DNA from: a virus
Length of the DNA stretch: 64,000 nt
Virus record (IMG/VR): IMGVR_UViG_3300009514_000515
Coordinates: 22,576-86,575 of that record
Reading direction: 5' to 3' (one strand)
How positions within the stretch are numbered: position 1 is the stretch's first letter; each line of letters starts with the position of its first letter. The notes beneath the pieces are model-generated. The model was not told the DNA's origin, did no database searches, and saw only the letters and a program-made list of their open reading frames with translations. A program made the position numbers and the translations under genes. This document shows, in pieces, positions 27,307 to 35,679 of this stretch.

Positions 27307-28553
27307 CCCAAAACCCTCGCTTCGTGCCGGGGAACGGACCCACACACGGGACACTCCTCCAACCCTTCCAGTTCGTTCCCGATGAACTCGGTCAACCCCT
27401 CAATCTTCTGGTCCAACCCTTCGATCTCAGACTCTAGGAAAATCACCTGGCCGGTGACCTTTATTAGTTCCTTGGCCAAACGAGCGACAACTTCGTGAGC
27501 CCTCTCGGCCTTGCGGGCTATCCTCTCATGATGGTCGTCACTGAGGTCGACCCCCTCGAATGCCTCCAAGGCCTCCTCATGGGAGAGAACCTCGTCTCGG
27601 AGGCTCTCAACCTCGGCGAAAATGGACTCCCCTTCCTGAACCTGTCCCCAGAGTGCAGTCGCTTCGGCGAGAGACGAGATGGAGAGATCCACCTCGTCGA
27701 CGCCGGACAATCTCTCGGCAACCCCCTTCTCATGATCGAACTGAGACTTGAGACGCTCAACAGAGCGAATCTCGGCCGCAACGTCAAGGGCATCCTGTAT
27801 ATTGGCGTCGGAGGGCATAACGACCGCCTCAACGCCCGATAGGTCAGCAATGATTTCGGCCTCCCGGTCGAGCTGGACCTGGATGCGTTCCAGCTCAGAG
27901 ACACCACGGCGAATCCGTCTCGCCTTCTTGACCGTGGGACCCAGAGAGTCCATTCGAGTCTGAATGTCATCCAGAGCCTTGTAAGGCACCAACTCCTCAG
28001 CGAAGCGGGTTTGGTCCTTCAGCCGGACCTTCAGGGTGGAGTGGACCGATCTCAGGTCCTTCTCTGACGCCTTCAGGGCCTTGTTGATCCGGCCGACACG
28101 TTCGACGTCGGCAATGGCCTCAGCCAGGACGGACCCCGGCATATCTGGGGCCAGGAGGAACATGGTGTCCACGAACTGACGAGAGATTTGGGGCCACAAA
28201 GTGCGTGAGGCCGCCATGATAGGGTGAACCCCCAGGACGTCGACAACCTCCGGGGGGACTCCTTTGCCCACGTTCTCCATCCACTTGCCGCCGTTGACCT
28301 GATAGCGGTTGATCTTTTTGCCCTTCTCCCAGGTCACCGTCGAGTCGTCGTCGAAGCGCATCTCGACATGGGAGAACTCGGCTCCGTGGCGGACGAAGTC
28401 ATGTCCTGGAGCGTTGCAACACAATCCCCGAACGGCCCGGAAAAACGCCGACTTGCCGATATTGTTCCCTCCGGTGATAGAGGTCAGTCCGTCGACAACA
28501 AGGGTGGCGTCCTCGATGGACTGGAAGTTCTGAACGTGGATGGTGATGGGCAT
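27303..28553 (-). CDS. N-terminal half of a split Rad50/SbcC-like protein ending at the zinc hook
   Basis: 416 residues. N-lobe: MPITIHVQNFQSIEDA then Walker A GGNNIGKS (28-35). About 270 residues of coiled coil follow, and the protein ends with the zinc-hook motif EECPVCGSVP a few residues before the stop. In ordinary Rad50 the hook lies mid-protein, so this gene stops just where the chain would turn back. The matching C-lobe is encoded 3.4 kb downstream. No sign of frameshift: the stop overlaps the next start cleanly. Confidence 0.88.
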   Translation of the reverse strand: MPITIHVQNFQSIEDATLVVDGLTSITGGNNIGKSAFFRAVRGLCCNAPGHDFVRHGAEFSHVEMRFDDDSTVTWEKGKKINRYQVNGGKWMENVGKGVPPEVVDVLGVHPIMAASRTLWPQISRQFVDTMFLLAPDMPGSVLAEAIADVERVGRINKALKASEKDLRSVHSTLKVRLKDQTRFAEELVPYKALDDIQTRMDSLGPTVKKARRIRRGVSELERIQVQLDREAEIIADLSGVEAVVMPSDANIQDALDVAAEIRSVERLKSQFDHEKGVAERLSGVDEVDLSISSLAEATALWGQVQEGESIFAEVESLRDEVLSHEEALEAFEGVDLSDDHHERIARKAERAHEVVARLAKELIKVTGQVIFLESEIEGLDQKIEGLTEFIGNELEGLEECPVCGSVPRHEARVLG

Positions 28554-29866
28554 CAGTCGTCCTTGACCTGATTCTGGCCGTCGAGGATTTGAGCATCGAT
28601 GTCGGCTGCGGAGAGGGAGGGCCCCTTGTACGCCATCCCCTCAGCGAGGAACATGTCCGCCCCGTCTCCCGTGGACATAAGGCGACGAGCATGAGCCAAC
28701 ATCTCCTCGCGACCTCCGGGGAGGTCGTTGATACCTTCAAGGAACTTGCCCAAGCCTTGTTTCCTGAACTCCTCTCCGTTCTGGCGAATCCAGGTGTACC
28801 AACTCCCACCCTGCTTCACGACGCCGCGATTCTCCAAGACGGTCGAAGCCGCGAGCACGGGGTCGAACCCGATACCCCTGATTAGAGGGACCTCAACCTC
28901 TCGGTTCTGCTGCATCGACACTTTGGATTTGCGGATTTGGACCTTGACCTTGTGGCCGATGGGGGTGCTCACATTCTTGCCGAGGACGGGGTTGTAGACC
29001 GAGTTGTTGATGAGACCCCCCTTGAACACCCGCGACAGCTCGATACGCAGAGCCGCATAGAACTTCCAGGCGTTGCCTCCCTGGACGGTCTTCGACCCCA
29101 TGCCGCTTCGCGTCTGAGAGATACCGATGAGCGCGGTGTTGCCGTCCGACAAGTAGCCGCAAATCTTCGGTAGGTAGAAGCTCCAGGCCGCCGCGACAGC
29201 ACCTAGACGACCCCTCTCGCCGGCCTCGATCTCTTCGAGGGACTGGTCGGCAACAGTCTTGGGAACAGCCGCTCCCGCAGAGTCCAGAACAACAAGGTCC
29301 ACTCCGTTATCGGCAGCAGCGATGATAGCGGACACGCCCTCTTCCAGGGTCCGAGGTTGGAGAACCCCCCAGAGGTCCGGGTCGGTGACCGGAATGCCCA
29401 AGCTCTGGCAGTAGAGAAGGTCCAGGGCATGTTCGAAGTCCACGAAGAGGACACACCCACCCTGTTCAATCACGCCGGCAGCACAATGCAGCGCAAGGGT
29501 GGTCTTCCCCGAGCTGAAGTCCCCGTAGATGTTGGTTACCTTGCCCCTGGGAGGGCCAGGGCATTGGTTGAGTCCCTGGCGATTGTGTTCGCCGCCTATG
29601 ACGAACTCGAAAAGGATGTTGTTTGTGGGGACGTGAGGCTTGACTGTCCTCAAGGAACGTTCGTCACAGGGGACGAAATTTTCCGTACTGGCGTTCTTCA
29701 TTCCCCCCAGCAGCTTGCGAGTGCTCGCAAGGGCGGTGGTCTTTTTCTTGGGCTTGGGCTTCGACTTAGCCTTCGTCGCCTTCGTCGCCTTCGACTTGGT
29801 CGACTCTGTCTTCGTCGCCGCGGCTTTCGTGGCGGCCGCCTTCGTCTTCGCTTTCTTCGCTGCCAT
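28553..29866 (-). CDS. recA: RecA recombinase with a histone-H1-like N-terminal tail
   Basis: 437 residues. RecA core: Walker A GDFSSGKTT (115-123), catalytic Glu region FVDFEHALD, Walker B LVVLDSAG, and L1/L2 region with GISQTRSGMGSK. Before it lie about 45 residues made mostly of Lys, Ala, Thr and Ser (AAKKAKTKAAATKAAATK and onward), like a histone H1 tail. The start follows a weak site and lies inside the resolvase gene end. The tail probably adds non-specific DNA binding; this is inference. Confidence 0.93.
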   Translation of the reverse strand: MAAKKAKTKAAATKAAATKTESTKSKATKATKAKSKPKPKKKTTALASTRKLLGGMKNASTENFVPCDERSLRTVKPHVPTNNILFEFVIGGEHNRQGLNQCPGPPRGKVTNIYGDFSSGKTTLALHCAAGVIEQGGCVLFVDFEHALDLLYCQSLGIPVTDPDLWGVLQPRTLEEGVSAIIAAADNGVDLVVLDSAGAAVPKTVADQSLEEIEAGERGRLGAVAAAWSFYLPKICGYLSDGNTALIGISQTRSGMGSKTVQGGNAWKFYAALRIELSRVFKGGLINNSVYNPVLGKNVSTPIGHKVKVQIRKSKVSMQQNREVEVPLIRGIGFDPVLAASTVLENRGVVKQGGSWYTWIRQNGEEFRKQGLGKFLEGINDLPGGREEMLAHARRLMSTGDGADMFLAEGMAYKGPSLSAADIDAQILDGQNQVKDD

Positions 29867-30518
29867 CTGTTGCTCCAAACTTCGACCACAGGAAGAACCT
29901 GTCGTCCTCTCTGTGGATGATGCCCGTCTTGATGACCTTCCCCTCAAACTTGCCCCTCACAGGGAGATGAATGGCGGTGAAGGTTTTGCGCTCGTATGGG
30001 GTCAGGTCCTCGATGCTCAGAGAGCCGTCGAACAACTCCCAGAATCGTCCGCCGAGAAGAGCGGCCATGTAGGCATCTGCCTCGTCCCCACTCCAGCGGG
30101 ACTTGGAGGTGTCTGTGTCGAGGGCCGCCGCCTCCCTCATGTCCTCCTTCTCCATCTTCCATCCCTGGGGGCGCTTCAGCATTCGAAAGCCGAGTGCCTT
30201 GGTCTGGTTGTTGGCGAAGAACACGACGTCCAGATGGGCGAGTAGGAGGGCCTCGCACGAGTAAAGGAAAAGACCGTAGAGGCCCTCCGACCAGAGATCG
30301 TTGAAGATGGGATACTCTATAGCCACTCGGTCAGGGCTGTACTCGGCCACCAACCCGAGGAGACACGTCCGCATGTAGATGTAGCGACTGAGGAACAGTT
30401 CGTCCGCTTTCGTACGAAATCGGCCTCGGGCAGGACATCTTGCCCGGCCCGAGGCTTCCGTATCATGCAGCGCCCACCCGAACGCAGTCAGGGATGGGTC
30501 CAGGCCGAGGACGAGCAC
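29766..30518 (-). CDS. RuvC-like Holliday junction resolvase
   Basis: 250 residues. RNase H-fold catalytic residues: Asp in LVLGLDPSLTAFGWAL, Glu in VAIEYP, and Asp pair in GDEADAYMAAL. This is the RuvC pattern. GTG start 1-2 nt after the upstream stop. The C-terminal ~35 residues are strongly acidic and overlap the RecA start by about 100 bp, so this tail may be dictated by the overlap. It probably resolves recombination and packaging junctions. Confidence 0.8.
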   Translation of the reverse strand: MLVLGLDPSLTAFGWALHDTEASGRARCPARGRFRTKADELFLSRYIYMRTCLLGLVAEYSPDRVAIEYPIFNDLWSEGLYGLFLYSCEALLLAHLDVVFFANNQTKALGFRMLKRPQGWKMEKEDMREAAALDTDTSKSRWSGDEADAYMAALLGGRFWELFDGSLSIEDLTPYERKTFTAIHLPVRGKFEGKVIKTGIIHREDDRFFLWSKFGATDGSEESEDEGGRHESRGDEDRVDQVEGDEGDEG

Positions 30519-30519
30519 C

Positions 30520-31266
30520 TCACTCGTCCTCGGCGTCGTCCACCAGGTCGCCGAGCATGTTATCGAAGTCTTCCTCGTCCAGAGCGACCTCTCCGGGGCC
30601 GGAATCTCCCGTGAGCCCCTCAGACTCCATGCCGAGCTTCTCGCGGAGGCGGTCGAGGCTCATGTCCGAGCCGATGAGCCAGTGGAGCTGCTTCGCGCAG
30701 TCCTTGATCTCTTCGAGAGCCTCGGCGAAACGCTTCCTCCCCTTGCTGCCCATCAGTGTGCGAAGCATGTTCTTCTTCACAGGAGTAAGGGTGATCTTCT
30801 GGTACTGGGTGTCCGTACAGGTCACCTTCACGTCGCACTCGCCGAAGTGCCAGTCCAGGTGAAGATCCTTGAACTGGTTGAACTTCTTGTCTGAGAAGAC
30901 GTAGGGCTCGACTGACCACTTTCCTTCGCGGACTGCTGTCTGGTCGAGCTGACCATTGCGGTCGAGTGGCCAGACCACGATCACTGTCGCGAATCGTTGC
31001 TTCGGACTTTCCCCGGCCAGCTTTGTGTACTCTGGGCCCTTGTTGATGACGTGACCCACATCTTCTATGTAGTTGGTGGCGTTCATCTCGATGCTCGGGG
31101 AAGCCTCGTCGAACTTGAGGACCTCGCGGCCGTCTTCCTCGACGATGGGCCAGAGGGCAAAGCTGATGCGGTACTTCTTGCTCTCCTCGAACTTGAACTT
31201 CTTGCGCTTGCCTTTGCTGACCTTCTCGTCACCAACTCCGAACCCGATGGTTTCGAACGTGCTCAT
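30520..31266 (-). CDS. Putative single-stranded DNA-binding protein
   Basis: 248 residues. A basic N-terminus (KVSKGKRKKFKFEESKKYR) leads into a beta-rich centre (KYRISFALWP, FATVIVVWPL, VKVTCTDTQYQKITLTP) and a very acidic C-terminal tail (ALDEEDFDNMLGDLVDDAEDE), the usual architecture of phage SSBs such as gp32. It is first in the SSB-resolvase-RecA-SbcCD-clamp transcription unit and directly follows a recurrent promoter motif. The fold is inferred, not demonstrated. Confidence 0.6.
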   Translation of the reverse strand: MSTFETIGFGVGDEKVSKGKRKKFKFEESKKYRISFALWPIVEEDGREVLKFDEASPSIEMNATNYIEDVGHVINKGPEYTKLAGESPKQRFATVIVVWPLDRNGQLDQTAVREGKWSVEPYVFSDKKFNQFKDLHLDWHFGECDVKVTCTDTQYQKITLTPVKKNMLRTLMGSKGRKRFAEALEEIKDCAKQLHWLIGSDMSLDRLREKLGMESEGLTGDSGPGEVALDEEDFDNMLGDLVDDAEDE

Positions 31267-31333
31267 GTCTTCTTTCCTTGGTCTTGGGGCTAGTCAGGGA
31301 CAGTAGGTTTGGTCTTGGACGCCCCGAAACTAT

Positions 31334-31364
31334 CTTATACGACACCAGGTCCGGAAATGGACCC
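31334..31364 (-). promoter_or_regulatory. Recurrent phage promoter motif, copy 1
   Basis: On the minus strand: GGGTCC, 14 nt, TGTCG, then TATAAG. The same elements with the same spacing occur at three other sites. The TATAAG lies about 67 nt before the ATG of the putative SSB gene. Promoter function is inferred from repetition, location and the -10-like sequence. Confidence 0.7.
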
Positions 31365-31366
31365 AC

Positions 31367-32401
31367 TTAACTGAGAATACTTTCGTCCAGGGCGTCCCCA
31401 CCGCCGTCCGCGTCGAACAGGAGGTCGACATCGACATCGTCATCGTCGTCATCGATCTCCTTCGCCACGATGTCGGAGAAGTCGATATCGAGGAAGTCAT
31501 CGATCTCACCCTCGGAAGAGGTTCCAGCGAAAGCGACGTTCGGGTCCTGTTGGGACTCGGGCTGTGGCTTGGCAGACTCGATCTCCTGCGTGGCAGCGAC
31601 AGGTTCGGGCTGTGGCTTGGCGTCGGGCTGTGGCTTGGCGTCGGACTGTGGCTTGGCGGACTCGGGCTCCTGGGCAGCGACAGGTTCGGGCTCCGGTTGA
31701 GGGACCGAAGGTGTCGCCTGAAGATTCTCGCCGTCCTCGTCGTCCTGGACCCCAACCAACTCATCTCGGGGAGGAAGAGAGAGATCCACGCCGAGATCGT
31801 CCAACAGCTCGTCGACGCTGTCAACCGCCATTGCTGCGGCCACCAGGTCGGGTTTGGGGTTCGTGTCGATTTCCGAGGGGGGCTTCTGAGAACCCCACCG
31901 GGCATTCAGAGAGACCTCCGTCTGGCAGAGCTTGATTTGGTCCCGGATGCCCGTGATGGTGGCCCCGAGGTCGCGCTTCTTCGTCTTGATGGCCTCCAGG
32001 ACCATAATGACGTCCAGGACCGCAAGGTCCAGGGCGACCTTCTCGGCCAATTCATCCTGGAGCTTGTGATACGCCAAGGCCTCTCTCGCCTTCTGAGAGG
32101 AACCTGCCCTGACCAGGGGGTCTGTAGCCATGAGGCTCATCACTGCGACATCCAAGGAGGCTTCGGCAGCCCTCTGGGCGGCCTTCAGGTCATGAGCCAC
32201 ACGATGCACCCGGAGGAAGAACTCCTGAACCCGAGTCAGGTAGTTGCGGGCCTTCGCCATCTTCTCGTTGAGGCGCTTGGGTCCGTAGATCAGAGGATTT
32301 TCGTCGAGCTTGACCTCCATGACCAGCATCTCGTCGTAGATGAGCTGCATCGCCTCTGGCGTGATGCCCCTTATCGGCTTGGGCTGGTTCAACTCACTCA
32401 T
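31367..32401 (-). CDS. Hypothetical protein with helical N-half and acidic, repetitive C-half
   Basis: 344 residues. The first ~190 residues are helical (KMAKARNYLTRVQEFFLRVH) with a Cys-containing turn. The C-half is low complexity with repeats of PEPVAA and AKPQ(S/P)DAKPQP and ends in a poly-acidic tract (EIDDDDDDVDVDLLF). No family recognised. It precedes the promoter ahead of the SSB gene and overlaps the upstream small gene by 8 bp. Confidence 0.65.
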   Translation of the reverse strand: MSELNQPKPIRGITPEAMQLIYDEMLVMEVKLDENPLIYGPKRLNEKMAKARNYLTRVQEFFLRVHRVAHDLKAAQRAAEASLDVAVMSLMATDPLVRAGSSQKAREALAYHKLQDELAEKVALDLAVLDVIMVLEAIKTKKRDLGATITGIRDQIKLCQTEVSLNARWGSQKPPSEIDTNPKPDLVAAAMAVDSVDELLDDLGVDLSLPPRDELVGVQDDEDGENLQATPSVPQPEPEPVAAQEPESAKPQSDAKPQPDAKPQPEPVAATQEIESAKPQPESQQDPNVAFAGTSSEGEIDDFLDIDFSDIVAKEIDDDDDDVDVDLLFDADGGGDALDESILS

Positions 32402-32717
32402 CCGTAGTGCCTCTGATGCTTGCGACATGGGCCATCGCCAACGCGCCGTAGTTGTTCCGGGCAGACCGGACCTGGTCATGATAGTGCTGGTCGCTGATAA
32501 GGCCGCTCGCCCTGGCGTGAGTCAGGACACCGATCTCGACCTCGACCTGGGCAAGAACAGCCGCCAGTCGAGCCTCGTCCAAGGTCATTCCACCTTCCAG
32601 GGAAACCTCATACTCCAGCTCGACGGAACCTGACTGGTCCATCCTCTTGACCTTCAGAGACGTGACCTTCGCTGACGCCCGAATCCGATCTCGTATTTCT
32701 CTATCTGACTCTGACAT
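32394..32717 (-). CDS. Hypothetical small protein
   Basis: 107 residues: a charged N-terminus (MSESDREIRDRIRASAKVTS), a beta hairpin region (VELEYEVSLEGG) and a helical C-terminus. The start could also be a GTG at 32726, overlapping the helicase stop. No motif recognised; co-transcribed with the RecD-like helicase upstream. Confidence 0.6.
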   Translation of the reverse strand: MSESDREIRDRIRASAKVTSLKVKRMDQSGSVELEYEVSLEGGMTLDEARLAAVLAQVEVEIGVLTHARASGLISDQHYHDQVRSARNNYGALAMAHVASIRGTTDE

Positions 32718-32722
32718 GTGCC

Positions 32723-35137
32723 TCACGCTGGGGTAGGGACCGCAATCTCGCAGGCCGCCACATCGTCCTCAGAGAACGCCGCCACCAGTCTGTCCACGAA
32801 CAGGGTGTTGCGAGTGTCCTCCTTGTTGTTCTCCACCGCCTTGGCGAGAGCCTTTCGGCTACCCACCAAGATGACCCGCTGACGTGCTCGCGTGATGGCC
32901 GTGTACAGGAGGTTACGTTGGAGCTGGCGCCCAAACCCCATAACCAGAGGCATCACAACCGTGTCGACCTCCAAACCCTGATACTTGTGGACCGTACAGG
33001 CGTAAGCAAGCCTCAGATGAGACGAGGCCTGTACCAAATTGAACGAAATATGGCGAGGAGGAGAATCCAGGACCTCGACGATGACCAGCTTGTGCTTGCG
33101 ACTGATTCTTCGAATCTTACCCACATCCCCGTTGTACACACCAAGGTCGTAGTTGTTCTTGACCACCATCACGCGATCACCCTCTCGGGCACTCTCGACG
33201 CCGACCTTCAGCTCCTGGACACCCTTGGAACGGGGGTTGAGGCGGGCCCTGATGTGGTTGTTGAGGTTGGTCACCCCAACCGTGCCGCCATGGCGAGGAG
33301 AGAGCACCTGGAACGTCGGGCCAATGCCCTCACCCTTGTAGGCCTTCGCCTGCTTGTAGAGGCGCTCACAGACTTTCAGGATGGCGTTGAGCACCTTCTT
33401 GTCAGTCGACACGGGAGCCAAGGCGAAGTCGGTCCCGATGCTCGTAGCCGGGACCTCCCCTCGATAGATGGCATGAGCCGCATGGACAATGGCGCTGGTG
33501 TCCTCTTGGCGGAAAATCTTGGTTAAATTGACCGTCGGGAACGCCTCTGACTTGATAAGATCACGAAGGACGTTGCCTGGTCCTACTGAGGGAAGTTGGG
33601 CGGCATCTCCAATCATAACCAACCGGGTCGACAGCTTAGTGCCTGTCAGGATGCGCCACATCAGATGCTGGTCGACCATGCTGAACTCATCGACGATGAC
33701 AACGTCAGCGGGGTGGGGGTTGTCTGGGCCAAACTCCCAGATCTCTCCTCGGCCGCCGTGGCCCACCTTCTTCGTGGCCGAACCAACGATGCCCTTGTAG
33801 GTCGACTTGCGGCCGTCGTCCTCCTTGCTCCCCCGGGCCCCGAAAGCCCGGTGAATGGTCGATGCCGGATGCTTCGAGACTGTTGCGAGACGCTTGGCCG
33901 CGATGCCTGTGGGGGCAACCATGAGAAAGGGCACTTGAATCGACTGGAGCAGCCGCACCAGGACCTTCATAGAGGTCGACTTCCCCGTCCCAGGCAGACC
34001 CGTCAAGATGCTGACAGGCTCCATCAGTGCATTGTAGAGTCCCTGGGCCTGCTTATCAGAGAGCTGGAACCCGGAGGAGTCTGCACACTCGTTGAGGGCC
34101 GTGTACACGATGTCATCATCTGACGCGTCTGAGTCCTCCACCACCGCTCTCGTCACCGGACCCACTCGGGCCAGGAGATCGACATCGTCCCCGTCGACGA
34201 CCGCTTCCGCAATTCTCTGTCGGAGGAACAGGGAGGATTCCTCCTCTGTCCTGTGCATCCAGGGGTCGTAGATGGCCGTCATTCCCGTCCGAGTCTTGCG
34301 GTCCAGGACGATGTTCCCCCGTTGGTGTCCGTCCTTGATAGCCACTGCGATGGACTTGGGTCTCGTCCCTGGAAGGAGCTTGCCGACTTCAGTGAGAATC
34401 TGACCAGCTACGAGAAACATGTCCCCTTGTTGGCGGCCTCGACGTGTCGCGTGGACAACCGCAGCCACCCTCCGGTCGGAGTTATCCAGGTCGATGCCCA
34501 TCTGTTTGGCGACGTTGTCGAGGTCGGCCCAAGGAATACCGTCGATATCGACCAGAGCCCAAGGGTTCTTGGTCAGAAGCTCCTCCGTCTCGTCCCCGAA
34601 TGTCGCCCAAATCTCCCCCACCTTGTGGCGCGGGAGGTTCATGTTGTTAAGTGTCTCCAGGACCTTGAGGCGATTGATGACGGCCTTCCACCGGGTCACC
34701 AGAAACTCAGCTTCCAGAACACCGACACCCAGGCCCTTCTTGATCTCATCCGTATCCTGGAGTGCCTTGAACAGACCCTCTCCAAACACCTTTGTCAGAC
34801 GCCGAACGACCCGGTCGGGTAGTTGACCATCGGAGGTGAGCATCTCCGAGATCACCTCGGGGGCGATATGGTCTCGAATGACCGGCGCCTTGGTGACTGA
34901 AATCTGCAAACCGTACTTGGGGTCGTTGATCCACTTGCCCTGGAACCCGAACCAAACCCCAGGCTTAATCTCGACCCCTGGGACATACCCCTTGACCACA
35001 ACCTCCTTCCAGAGGAGAGCCTTCTCCTCATCCAGGTCGTCTGGAGGAGTCCCGTCGAGAGTCATCTTGACGATATTGAAACACTGGTCCTCGTTCTTGA
35101 AAAAGACCGCCAACACTCTGCCTGAAAAATAAGCCAT
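32723..35137 (-). CDS. RecD-like superfamily I helicase
   Basis: 804 residues. Long N-terminal region with RecD2-type helix-hairpin-helix-like sequence, then helicase motifs: Walker A ILTGLPGTGKST, motif II VVIVDEFSMVD, motif III MIGDAAQLPSVGPG, and late AYACTVHKYQGLEVDTVV plus YTAITRARQRVILVG. It unwinds DNA 5' to 3' in known relatives. The ATG at 35137 overlaps the previous stop (TGATG). Probably a replication or recombination helicase of the phage. Confidence 0.9.
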   Translation of the reverse strand: MAYFSGRVLAVFFKNEDQCFNIVKMTLDGTPPDDLDEEKALLWKEVVVKGYVPGVEIKPGVWFGFQGKWINDPKYGLQISVTKAPVIRDHIAPEVISEMLTSDGQLPDRVVRRLTKVFGEGLFKALQDTDEIKKGLGVGVLEAEFLVTRWKAVINRLKVLETLNNMNLPRHKVGEIWATFGDETEELLTKNPWALVDIDGIPWADLDNVAKQMGIDLDNSDRRVAAVVHATRRGRQQGDMFLVAGQILTEVGKLLPGTRPKSIAVAIKDGHQRGNIVLDRKTRTGMTAIYDPWMHRTEEESSLFLRQRIAEAVVDGDDVDLLARVGPVTRAVVEDSDASDDDIVYTALNECADSSGFQLSDKQAQGLYNALMEPVSILTGLPGTGKSTSMKVLVRLLQSIQVPFLMVAPTGIAAKRLATVSKHPASTIHRAFGARGSKEDDGRKSTYKGIVGSATKKVGHGGRGEIWEFGPDNPHPADVVIVDEFSMVDQHLMWRILTGTKLSTRLVMIGDAAQLPSVGPGNVLRDLIKSEAFPTVNLTKIFRQEDTSAIVHAAHAIYRGEVPATSIGTDFALAPVSTDKKVLNAILKVCERLYKQAKAYKGEGIGPTFQVLSPRHGGTVGVTNLNNHIRARLNPRSKGVQELKVGVESAREGDRVMVVKNNYDLGVYNGDVGKIRRISRKHKLVIVEVLDSPPRHISFNLVQASSHLRLAYACTVHKYQGLEVDTVVMPLVMGFGRQLQRNLLYTAITRARQRVILVGSRKALAKAVENNKEDTRNTLFVDRLVAAFSEDDVAACEIAVPTPA

Positions 35138-35583
35138 CAGCTCTTGCCCCGGAGCTTCACTAGAAGATCGCGTAGAGCAGTCGCTCTTTGCTGCAACGCT
35201 TCCACCTTCCCCGTCCCACCCCGATCTCGGTCCCGGAGATGGGCCACCACTACCTGTGAGTGGTGACCCTCCAGGAAAAGTAGGGGTACTTCGACGTCTT
35301 GGATGAACCAACGCCGACCATCCCTGCTCAGAACTCCTATCTGAGTGAACAACAGAAGCTCCGCTGGCTCCTTATGGTGTCCCGCCGGACACTCTGAAGG
35401 CTCCCAAAGACATGACCCCTGACCCCAACGCTTCGTCTGAGGAGGGGCTGGAGGCTGATGACATACGTGGACCGCCACCCGACGGCCTTCATAGCCTGCC
35501 ATGAGTTCGGTCACGTTGACGTCAGTTCCGTCTTCCTGAATGAGGATGTTGCCCTCTTCGAGGAAGGCAACACCGCTCGCCAT
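35137..35583 (-). CDS. Hypothetical small protein, first gene after promoter copy 2
   Basis: 148 residues with an acidic N-terminus, two cysteines in SCLWEPSECPAGH, and a basic helical end (RATALRDLLVKLRGKS). The ATG at 35583 lies 38 nt downstream of the TATATA of the promoter motif and after a GGTGTCC region. No family recognised. It heads the transcription unit containing the RecD-like helicase. Confidence 0.6.
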   Translation of the reverse strand: MASGVAFLEEGNILIQEDGTDVNVTELMAGYEGRRVAVHVCHQPPAPPQTKRWGQGSCLWEPSECPAGHHKEPAELLLFTQIGVLSRDGRRWFIQDVEVPLLFLEGHHSQVVVAHLRDRDRGGTGKVEALQQRATALRDLLVKLRGKS

Positions 35584-35620
35584 CGACACTCTCGGCTCCA
35601 AGGGACACCTCCTCAACCCG

Positions 35621-35651
35621 TATATACGACATTGGAGAGGAAAGTGGACCC
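35621..35651 (-). promoter_or_regulatory. Recurrent phage promoter motif, copy 2
   Basis: Minus strand GGGTCC, 14 nt, TGTCG, TATATA; same 31-nt span as the other copies. It lies just outside the IS1182 element and drives the small gene ending at 35137 and the RecD-like helicase. Confidence 0.7.
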
Positions 35652-35679
35652 CCTTAACCTAGAAGTGAAGAACCTTGAG

